A stretch of DNA of 64,000 nucleotides, taken from NCBI GenBank assembly GCA_902620465.1, contig CACNIF010000005.1:30656-94655 (forward strand), read 5' to 3'. The notes beneath the pieces were generated by a model. It was not told where the DNA came from. It saw nothing but the letters and a program-made list of their open reading frames with translations, and did not search any database. The translations under genes were made by a program, and so were the position numbers. Positions 57,128-64,000 of the stretch are shown piece after piece; within the stretch, counting starts at the first letter, position 1; each line of letters opens with the position of its first letter. This DNA is from an uncultured Pelagibacteraceae bacterium. GTDB lineage: Bacteria; Pseudomonadota; Alphaproteobacteria; Pelagibacterales; Pelagibacteraceae.

Positions 57128-57844
57128 TTACTTAATGATAGTCTTAAATTTTTTAACCACATTCTTGAAACCCATAAAAATCGACTCCCCTATTATAAAA
57201 TGTCCAATATTAAACTCTTCTATCTCTTTTATACTAGTTAAAATTTTTGTTGTTTTGTAGTCAAGACCATGTCCAGCATGTACTTCTATTCCCAAATCAT
57301 TTGCGAGATAAGAGCATTCTTTAATTCTCTTTAATTCATTCGAAAAATTTTTTCGTTTTTTTACTAAATTGGATAACTTACCAGTGTGTATTTCAACACA
57401 ATCAGCGCTAATTGCTTTTGATATTTTAATGTCTTTCAAAGAAGGATTAACAAAAAGACTAGTTCTAATATCTAATCGTTTAAATTTTTTAATTATATTT
57501 TGTATTATATTTCTATTTTTAATTAAATCTAAACCACCTTCAGTAGTTATTTCTTTTCTCTTTTCAGGAACAATACAAATAAAATTAGGTTTTATTTTCA
57601 TTGCGTTTTTAACAATATCTGAATTAGTAGAAATTTCTAAATTTACCAGTAATCCTTTTATAGAACATATTCTTTTTGCATCAGCATCATTAATATGTCT
57701 TCTATCTTCTCTTAAATGAATTGTAATTGAATCTACCCCAACTTTTTTAGCAAATTTGGCAGCGTAAACTGGATCGGGATGATTTTCACCTCTAGCATTT
57801 CTTAAAGTTGCTACATGATCTATATTTACCCCTAAACGTTTCAT
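57128..57844 (-). CDS. pdxJ: Pyridoxine 5'-phosphate synthase
   Basis: 238 aa TIM barrel: LGVNIDHVATLRNARGENHPDPVYAA at the N-terminus, HLREDRRHI, EVHAGHGLDYKT and FNIGHFIIGES are PdxJ hallmarks. It condenses aminoacetone phosphate with deoxyxylulose phosphate to PNP. It overlaps pyrE by 4 bases. Confidence 0.97.
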   Translation of the reverse strand: MKRLGVNIDHVATLRNARGENHPDPVYAAKFAKKVGVDSITIHLREDRRHINDADAKRICSIKGLLVNLEISTNSDIVKNAMKIKPNFICIVPEKRKEITTEGGLDLIKNRNIIQNIIKKFKRLDIRTSLFVNPSLKDIKISKAISADCVEIHTGKLSNLVKKRKNFSNELKRIKECSYLANDLGIEVHAGHGLDYKTTKILTSIKEIEEFNIGHFIIGESIFMGFKNVVKKFKTIIK

Positions 57845-58428
57845 TTTGTAAATCTACTCCCTGGAGTTGTTATAGGAATAAGCTTTAAACTATTTGGTAT
57901 TTGTTTTTTATTAAAAACTGGCACATCTATTTTAAGATGAGAAATAATTTTACTTTTTATTTTTAGATTTCTTTTATTTGACCTGTCAATTATAGAGGCA
58001 AATCCTATTAATTTTGCGTTAGCTTTTTTTATTAATTTGACACATTCGATACTGGACTTTCCTGTAGTAATAACATCTTCAATTATTAAAACCTTTGATC
58101 CTTTTCTTATCTTAAATCCTCTTCTTAGTGTAAATTTACCCTTTACTCTTTCACAAAAAATAGTTTCTTTTTTTAAAATTCTACCTATTTCATAACCAAT
58201 TATTATGCCTCCCATTGCTGGAGATAGAATAAGATCAAATTTACTAAAATTTTTTTTAATCTTGCTAGCCAGAGATTTGCATATTTTTTCAGCTAAATGA
58301 GGAAAACTTAAAAGTTTTGCACATTGAATGTATTTTGAAGAATGTAGACCAGATGATAATACAAAATGTCCTTCTAAGAGCGCATCAGTTTTTCTTAAAA
58401 TATTTAAGGATTTTTTGTGTGAAAGCAT
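57841..58428 (-). CDS. pyrE: Orotate phosphoribosyltransferase
   Basis: 195 aa: LLEGHFVLSSGLHSSKYIQC at the N-terminus and the PRPP-binding motif VLIIEDVITTGKSSIECVKLI. It makes OMP in pyrimidine synthesis. The ATG lies 44 bases inside the 3' end of rel, a long overlap; the conserved N-terminal LNILRKTDALLEGHF supports this start. Confidence 0.96.
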   Translation of the reverse strand: MLSHKKSLNILRKTDALLEGHFVLSSGLHSSKYIQCAKLLSFPHLAEKICKSLASKIKKNFSKFDLILSPAMGGIIIGYEIGRILKKETIFCERVKGKFTLRRGFKIRKGSKVLIIEDVITTGKSSIECVKLIKKANAKLIGFASIIDRSNKRNLKIKSKIISHLKIDVPVFNKKQIPNSLKLIPITTPGSRFTK

Positions 58429-60130
58429 TTCTTTTATCTTCGTGTCTGATTATCTTAAATTTTATACCTTTTTGTTTAAGCTCTGCAATAAAATTAGTAA
58501 AATTTTTAAGATCTCTTATTATAAGTTGAAACTTGAAATTAATATAATTAGGGTTTTTTCCAACCATCTCAAGATTTGATATATTTAATTTATGTTGACC
58601 TATGAGTGAACTAACATTACCTAATTGACCTGGTTTATCAGGTAAAGAAATCCAAAGAGTGGTATTGTATTTTTTTACTCTTTCCTGTTTTTTTTCTCCT
58701 TTATCATGCCAATACTTTCTAATAGCAGATCTAGCCTTACCTGTTTTAGTAATTGGTATCCAATGTAGTGATGGAGAATTATTTTTAGATGTTATAATCT
58801 TTACCGTATCTCCGTTTCTTAAAATACTTTGTAATTCTCCTTTGTTACCATTGATCTCACAACCAACAGCCGTATCACCTATTTTTGTGTGTACTGCATA
58901 TGCAAAATCAATTGGTGTTGCATTTTTTGGCAACTTAATCACAGATCCTTTAGGCGTAAAACAAAACACATTTTCTTGGAACATTTGCATTTTAGTATAT
59001 TCATACGAATGTTCAGGATTTTCATTTTTTTCTATAATCTCGACTAAATCTTTTAACCAATCATACTCTTTCCATGTTAAAGAATTAAATTTTTCTGAAG
59101 ATTTATATTGCCAGTGCGATGCTATCCCCCGCTCAGCAAAATCGTGCATTTTTTTTGTTCGTATTTGTATTTCTATTGGTTTTTTATAAGACCCAATTAC
59201 TGCGGTGTGTATTGACTTATACCCGTTAATTTTCGGTGATGATATATAATCTTTGAATTTTCCTGGAATACAATTCCACTTTTTATGAAGTATTCCTAAA
59301 GTTTTATAACAATCATCTATATTATCTAGAATAATTCTAAATCCAATTATATCCGTGATTTGCTCTAACGAGACTCTTTTCTTTTGAACTTTTCTCCAAA
59401 TTGAAAAAGGAGTTTTTTCTCTACCAAAAATTTTTGACTGAATATTATTCTTAAATAATAATATACTAATTTCATTTGATAATGTTTCAAAAATATCTTT
59501 TTTGTCTAATTTTATTTCATCTAATCGTTTTTGAATTAATGACCTTGCATCATTATTCAAAATCTCAAAAGATAAATCTTCTAATTCATCTCTAATTCTA
59601 TGCATACCCATTCTGTCAGCTAGAGGTGCATATATTTCCATTGTTTCCTGAGCTATTCTTTGTCTTTTATCTTTTTTTTTAATTGCTTTAATGGTTCTCA
59701 TATTGTGTAAGCGATCAGCAATTTTAACTAATAAAACTCTAATATCTTTTGATGTAGCTAAAATTAACTTTCTAAAGTTTTCCGCTTTTGAGTTCGGTGA
59801 TGCAGTATTTTCAAATACAGAAATTTTTGTTACTCCATCAACTAAATCAGCCACTTCAATTCCAAACTCTCCTTTGATCGTCTCATAGGTTGCATACGTA
59901 TCCTCGATAGTATCGTGTAATAAACCAGTTGTTATAGTTGCACTATCTAACTTTAAATCTGTTAAAATATTTGCTACTTCAATTGGATGAACCGAATATG
60001 GATCTCCTGATGCTCTTTTTTGATTCTCGTGCGCCTTAACTGCAAAATCGTAAGCTTTATTTAGTTTATCAGGATTCAAAAATTTATTATAATTTTTGAC
60101 CTTATTTATAAGTTCTTCAGAATTTAACAT
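58385..60130 (-). CDS. spoT: Bifunctional (p)ppGpp synthetase/hydrolase (RSH)
   Basis: 581 aa. Hydrolase HD domain (about 30-170) with HPIEVANIL, LLHDTIEDTYATY and HNMRTIKAI-type residues; synthetase domain (about 220-340) with GREKTPFSIWRKVQKK and FKDYISSPKINGYKSIHT; TGS domain (about 375-440, FCFTPKGSVIKLPKNATPIDFAYAVHT); short helical linker; C-terminal ACT domain (about 490-560). The zinc-finger/RIS region found between TGS and ACT in long RSH proteins is missing, which explains the reduced length. Both catalytic halves look intact, so it should make and break the alarmone. Confidence 0.95.
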   Translation of the reverse strand: MLNSEELINKVKNYNKFLNPDKLNKAYDFAVKAHENQKRASGDPYSVHPIEVANILTDLKLDSATITTGLLHDTIEDTYATYETIKGEFGIEVADLVDGVTKISVFENTASPNSKAENFRKLILATSKDIRVLLVKIADRLHNMRTIKAIKKKDKRQRIAQETMEIYAPLADRMGMHRIRDELEDLSFEILNNDARSLIQKRLDEIKLDKKDIFETLSNEISILLFKNNIQSKIFGREKTPFSIWRKVQKKRVSLEQITDIIGFRIILDNIDDCYKTLGILHKKWNCIPGKFKDYISSPKINGYKSIHTAVIGSYKKPIEIQIRTKKMHDFAERGIASHWQYKSSEKFNSLTWKEYDWLKDLVEIIEKNENPEHSYEYTKMQMFQENVFCFTPKGSVIKLPKNATPIDFAYAVHTKIGDTAVGCEINGNKGELQSILRNGDTVKIITSKNNSPSLHWIPITKTGKARSAIRKYWHDKGEKKQERVKKYNTTLWISLPDKPGQLGNVSSLIGQHKLNISNLEMVGKNPNYINFKFQLIIRDLKNFTNFIAELKQKGIKFKIIRHEDKRNAFTQKILKYFKKN

Positions 60131-60149
60131 TCTTAATTATATCATTAAT

Positions 60150-60647
60150 TCAAACAAGTTTAATAGATCTAATGTCACTATTTGACAAAGAAAAAATAAG
60201 ATTTTTTATATATCGTTTGGAATTAGGGTATCTCCAATTCTTTTCTATTTCAAATAATGGTATTAATACAAAGTTTCTAAGGTGCATTCTAGGATGGGGA
60301 ACATTTATGTCATTAACAGTAATTTTTTGATTATAATCAATAATATCAATATCACATGTACGTGGCGAATTTTTAGGAGCCTTTTTTCTTCCTAAAGATG
60401 TTTCTATCTGCTTACAAATTTTAAATAGTTCTAATATTTTCAGATCTGATGAAACTTTTAAGATAATATTATAAAATTTTGGATTGTTTGGATTTGGCCA
60501 AGATAAAGTTTCGTAGTAATTAGAGGATTTAATTATATTTATACCTTTGGAATATAATTTAAATTTAGTTTTTTCTATATTTTTTTTTCTGTTGCCAAGA
60601 TTAGATCCAATACTTAAATAAATAATTTTAGCTTGTTTTTCTGACAT
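60150..60647 (-). CDS. folK: HPPK, folate biosynthesis
   Basis: About 165 aa from [23 protein letters not shown]; the longer ORF-track start runs backwards through smpB and adds unrelated residues. [20 protein letters not shown] holds the metal-binding Asp pair and [19 protein letters not shown] the conserved end. It pyrophosphorylates 6-hydroxymethyl-dihydropterin. It overlaps smpB by 20 bases. Confidence 0.94.
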   Translation of the reverse strand: MSEKQAKIIYLSIGSNLGNRKKNIEKTKFKLYSKGINIIKSSNYYETLSWPNPNNPKFYNIILKVSSDLKILELFKICKQIETSLGRKKAPKNSPRTCDIDIIDYNQKITVNDINVPHPRMHLRNFVLIPLFEIEKNWRYPNSKRYIKNLIFSLSNSDIRSIKLV

Positions 60648-61098
60648 ATCTTGCCTTATCACGATTCCAATCTCTTCTTTTAATCGCAGCTCTTTTATCA
60701 AATTGTTTTTTTCCTTTAGCGACAGCTAACTCAATTTTAGCTTTACCTTTCTTAAAATACATTTTTGTTGGAATTATTGTGAAACCTTCTCTTTGCATTT
60801 TACCTATAAGTTTATTTATTTCTCTTTTATTTAGTAAAAGTTTTCTTTCATCCAGAGGTTTGTGATTTATGTAACTTGCTTCTTTGTAAGATGCTATGTG
60901 AGAATTAATTAAAACAATTTCTCCATTTTTTTCAACAGCGTAAGAATCTGCTATATTAACTTTTCCTTGCCTTAAAGATTTGATCTCCGAACCTTTTAGA
61001 ACAATTCCAGCCTCTAAGAGACTTTCAAAAAAATAATTAAAACTGGCTTTTCTATTTAAACAGATTATTTTTAAACCTTGATTGGTTTTTTTTTTCAT
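60628..61098 (-). CDS. smpB: tmRNA-binding protein SmpB
   Basis: 156 aa: [34 protein letters not shown] and [26 protein letters not shown] are the SmpB core, with a basic C-terminal tail ([19 protein letters not shown]). It delivers tmRNA to stalled ribosomes. The tmRNA gene was not found in this window. It overlaps dapA by one base. Confidence 0.97.
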   Translation of the reverse strand: MKKKTNQGLKIICLNRKASFNYFFESLLEAGIVLKGSEIKSLRQGKVNIADSYAVEKNGEIVLINSHIASYKEASYINHKPLDERKLLLNKREINKLIGKMQREGFTIIPTKMYFKKGKAKIELAVAKGKKQFDKRAAIKRRDWNRDKARYVRKTS

Positions 61099-61979
61099 TA
61101 AATCAAGTTAGATGACCGGAGAGCTCTTTCCACAATATCTTTTGTTTTTTCTGTAACTTTAACTAATGGAAGTCTCACATCATCATTGCAAAGATTTAAT
61201 AATTTTGCCGCATATTTAACTGGACTTGGATTGCTCTCAACAAACATTGCACTATGTAAAGGCTGTAATATTTCATCTAATTTTGCAGTTTCTTGAATTG
61301 ATTTGTCATCATTTTTTACAGAATTTTCTTGAAATTCAGAACATAATTTAGGTGCTATATTAGCTGTAACGCTTATAGCTCCAACACCTCCCCTTTTATT
61401 AAAGTCCATTGCATTGTCGTCATTTCCAGTTAATTGAATAAATTCTTTTCCCATTTTTTCCAATGTTTGATTTACTCTATTTAAGTCTCCTGTAGCATCC
61501 TTTACACCAACGATATTTTCTAATTCAAATAATCTTGCCATCGTATCTAAAGACATATCAATTACGGATCTTCCTGGAATATTATAAATCAGTATTGGTA
61601 TCCCACAATTATCATTAATAGCTTTGTAATGTTGATACAAACCTTCTTGTGTTGGTTTATTATAATATGGAGTAACCACGAGAGCTCCATTTGCACCTAT
61701 TTTTTCAGCATGTTTTGTTAGAGAAATTGCCTCCTTTGTGGAATTAGATCCAGTTCCAGCAATAACAGGTAATTTACCATTACTCTCTTTAACGCATAGT
61801 TCAATTACTTTTTGATGCTCTTCATGACTTAAAGTTGGTGACTCCCCAGTTGTACCAGCGGGTACTAGACCATTTGTGCCATTTTCGATGTGAAAATGTA
61901 TTAACTTGATATAATTTTCCTCATCAAGTTGATTATTTTTAAATGGAGTGACTAAAGCAACATTTGAACCTTTAAACAT
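61098..61979 (-). CDS. dapA: 4-hydroxy-tetrahydrodipicolinate synthase
   Basis: 293 aa aldolase-fold enzyme condensing pyruvate and aspartate semialdehyde for lysine/[23 protein letters not shown], the tyrosine block [15 protein letters not shown], and the Schiff-base lysine in [13 protein letters not shown] are present. It is first in the dapA-smpB-folK-rel run and divergent from the transglycosylase gene. Confidence 0.97.
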   Translation of the reverse strand: MFKGSNVALVTPFKNNQLDEENYIKLIHFHIENGTNGLVPAGTTGESPTLSHEEHQKVIELCVKESNGKLPVIAGTGSNSTKEAISLTKHAEKIGANGALVVTPYYNKPTQEGLYQHYKAINDNCGIPILIYNIPGRSVIDMSLDTMARLFELENIVGVKDATGDLNRVNQTLEKMGKEFIQLTGNDDNAMDFNKRGGVGAISVTANIAPKLCSEFQENSVKNDDKSIQETAKLDEILQPLHSAMFVESNPSPVKYAAKLLNLCNDDVRLPLVKVTEKTKDIVERALRSSNLI

Positions 61980-62022
61980 AAATACTTATAACATAGTCTA
62001 AAGATTCATATAGTAAAAGAAT

Positions 62023-64000
62023 ATGTTTAAAAAATTCTTATTAATTATTGGTTTGATTGTAATTTTTAATCAGTCTACTCAAACATTTGCAGAAATAATA
62101 CCATTAAAAAAGCCTATACAAAGTAAAAAGGAAGAAGAAAAGAAACTCCTTGTAGATGTCTTAAAACCATTGAAAAAACCATCAACTAAAAAAGTCATTA
62201 AAAACGAGCAGAAACAGACTGATTACAAAAAGGTTACAGAGAAAAAGGTGAATATAGGTATAATTCTACCTAAAAAAAACCTTTGATAGCAGGGGTAAAA
62301 AAAGACGCTCCAGTTAAAAAATCAAAATATTACAGTAAAAAAGATTTTGCATTAGCAAAAAAAGCTTTAAGTGAAATGAAACAAGCAAAGTGGACCTCTG
62401 CTTTAAAAACTTCAAAAAGAGCTAGGGATAAATCAATTTACAATTTCATACAATGGAGACATCTCTTAACAAAAGGAAATAAAGCCTCATATTATGAATA
62501 TAAAGCATTTATTGATGCTAATGAGGATTACCCGAGAATAGGTAGAATTAAATATTTAGCAGAACATAAACTTTCAACAGATACTGTATCACCAAAAAAG
62601 ATTATAAATTGGTTTGAAACTAACGAACCATTGAGCGGTTTTGGAAAAATGATATTAGGAGAAAGCTATATTCTACTAGGCAATAAGCAAAAGGGAATTT
62701 CTTTTATTAAAAAAGGATGGATCACAGCCGAACTCAACAGATCCGAACTTAAATTTTATAGGAAAAAATTTAAAAAATATCTAAATTCTGACGATTATAT
62801 TAAAAGAGCAGATTACCTTGCCTGGAATAATAAATATTGGGATTTAAAGAGACTTTTAAGATATTTACCAAAAGATTATCAGCTTTTATACACAGCAAGG
62901 CAACTTTTGATGAGTAAGTCATATGGTGTAGATAATGCTATTGCAAAAGTACCTACTAAATTTAAAAATGATGCAGGATTAAATTACGACAGGCTAAAAT
63001 GGAGACGAAAAAGAGGTAGAGTTGATAGTTCTCTGGAAATTTTATTAAAGATCAATAATACAAAAAACTATTTAGTTAGACCTGACAAGTGGTGGATAGA
63101 GAGAGAAATTATTTCAAGATCGCTTATTTATAAAAAAAAGTTTGAATTAGCTTATAAAGTTTCAAGTAATCATGCATTAACTGAAGGACCTGAATATGCA
63201 TCAGCTGAGTGGATGAGTGGATGGATAGCACTAAGTTTTTTAAATGATCCATTATTAGCAAAAGATCATTTTGAAAACTTTTATAATAATGTAGGTTATC
63301 CCATAAGTGTATCTCGTGGTGCTTATTGGTTAGGAAAGACATACCAAAAAATTGGCGAAAAAGACTTGGCTATTGAATGGCTTCAAAAGGCTGCAGGATT
63401 TTTAACTACTTATTATGGTCAATTAGCATTTATGGAGCTAAATCCTGATAAAACTTTTGAACTTACAAAAGATTTGGAGGTTTCGAAAGAATATAAAGAT
63501 TATTTTTTTAAAAAAGAATTAGTAAAAATAATTTATCTTCTCGATGAACTCAATAACGACAAATACACCAAACATATTCTTCGTCATCTAGCTAATGATA
63601 ATATCGAGAATGGAAGTGAAATTTTGGCTGCACAGCTGGCTACTAGTATTGATAGGTTTGATTTTGCGATTCAAATTGCAAAAATAGCTTCATATGAAAA
63701 AAGATTTCATAATAAATTCAATTATCCAATTATAAGTACACCCAAATATATAAATGGAAGAAAAATTCCAGAAACTGCTTTTATTTTATCAATAATAAGA
63801 CAAGAGAGTGAATTTGATTTAAGCGCCAATAGTCATGCAGGTGCAAAAGGTTTAATGCAACTAATGCCATACACTGCAAAAGTGGTTGCCAAACAAGCAA
63901 AGCTTCCTTATTCAAAATCAAGGCTAACAAAGGATGCAGAGTACAATATAAATCTTGGATCACATTATATAGCTGGTTTAATTCTTAATTATGATGGAGC
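62023..64000 (+). CDS. slt: Soluble lytic transglycosylase, frame broken at A_AAA_AAC, 3' cut by window
   Basis: The first frame (62023-62286) encodes a signal peptide (about 1-23) and a Lys/Pro-rich spacer, then stops at tandem TGA TAG. From 62280 the -1 frame is open to the window end and encodes the rest: an alpha-helical repeat superhelix and the GH23 catalytic block FILSIIRQESEFDLSANSHAGAKGLMQLMP with the catalytic Glu. The two frames join exactly by a -1 shift at AAAAAAC (62274-62280). A missing A in the A8 tract (mutation or sequencing error), transcriptional slippage, or programmed frameshifting would each explain it. No other disruption appears in about 1700 bases, so the gene is probably functional. 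Confidence 0.85.
62274..62280 (+). other. Candidate -1 ribosomal frameshift heptamer
   Basis: In the zero frame the codons are ..A AAA AAC CTT TGA TAG, a textbook X_XXY_YYZ site followed one codon later by two stop codons. Slipping back one base gives AAA CCT TTG ATA GCA, entering the open transglycosylase frame. An AGGT lies about 14 bases upstream. The A8 tract also permits RNA polymerase slippage. Confidence 0.45.

Noticed and set aside
58659-59189. 176-aa plus-strand ORF opposite rel
   Set aside because: Shadow of the spoT-like gene; composition explained by the complementary strand.
63124-63342. 72-aa minus ORF near the window end
   Set aside because: Antisense shadow of the transglycosylase coding frame.

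Overview
The window is a strongly A+T-rich, very densely coded piece of an alphaproteobacterial chromosome. Gene order and protein style fit a SAR11/Pelagibacter-type marine oligotroph: Lys/Ile/Asn-rich proteins, frequent ATGA or longer overlaps between genes, almost no intergenic DNA, and typical alphaproteobacterial clusters (mltB-rlpA-dacA-tmk-holB-metG-tatD; recG next to sdhE; plsX-ihfA-merR; rib-nusB-thiL; rel-pyrE-pdxJ-acpS-lepB-rnc-recO). This taxonomic call is inference from composition and gene order; no 16S gene is present.

Layout. 1-9.7 kb: end of secF, a PuuD-like membrane protein, uvrA, ssb, gyrA, coaD, a secreted cyclophilin and tgt. 9.7-13.8 kb: tRNA-Lys, an M48 lipoprotein peptidase, a DUF502 membrane protein (preceded by a possible 25-aa membrane microprotein), recG, sdhE, tRNA-Ser. 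13.9-24.4 kb: rarD-like permease, the cell-wall/tmk/holB/metG/tatD/MBL operon, then a glutathione peroxidase, nhaA and a zinc-ribbon membrane protein on the other strand. 24.5-27 kb: tRNA-Pro, NDUFS4-like subunit, SbmA/BacA-like transporter, glpX, tRNA-Glu. 27-32.3 kb is the accessory zone: GIY-YIG protein, two-headed glycosyltransferase, an unrecognised protein, a tyrosine recombinase, a tiny membrane protein, a structured RNA with its own promoter and a strong intrinsic terminator, a minimal Ogt alkyltransferase, and the only long non-coding gap. 32.3-46.2 kb: EamA and AEC permeases, hom, a small lipoprotein, argC, S9/L13, metY plus an alpha/beta hydrolase, ctaA, aroQ-type chorismate mutase, L33, merR, ihfA, plsX, L32, cytochrome bc1 chaperone, bamE, hppA. 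46.2-62 kb: one long minus-strand run of thiL-nusB-ribH-ribBA-ribE-ribD-nrdR-glyA-rpiB-dioxygenase, then hemB (+), then recO-rnc-lepB-acpS-pdxJ-pyrE-rel-folK-smpB-dapA. 62-64 kb: a lytic transglycosylase whose reading frame is broken exactly at a canonical A_AAA_AAC slippery heptamer, and which runs off the window.

The two most interesting signals are (1) the 187-nt structured RNA at 31339-31525, with an extended -10 promoter, four or more helices (two of them mutually exclusive), and a 14-bp terminator ending 4 nt before the ogt start codon, which makes it either a stand-alone sRNA or an attenuating leader; and (2) the -1 frameshift configuration in the transglycosylase gene. Secondary oddities are NrdR with CxC rather than CxxC knuckles, RibBA with a degenerate GTP-cyclohydrolase half, an RSH enzyme lacking the region between TGS and ACT, divergent genes sharing overlapping start codons (CATG), and glycosyltransferase cargo between a tRNA-Glu and an integrase. 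Several ORF-track starts were moved inward (rplM, tmk, the large glycosyltransferase, the bc1 chaperone, recO, acpS, folK).
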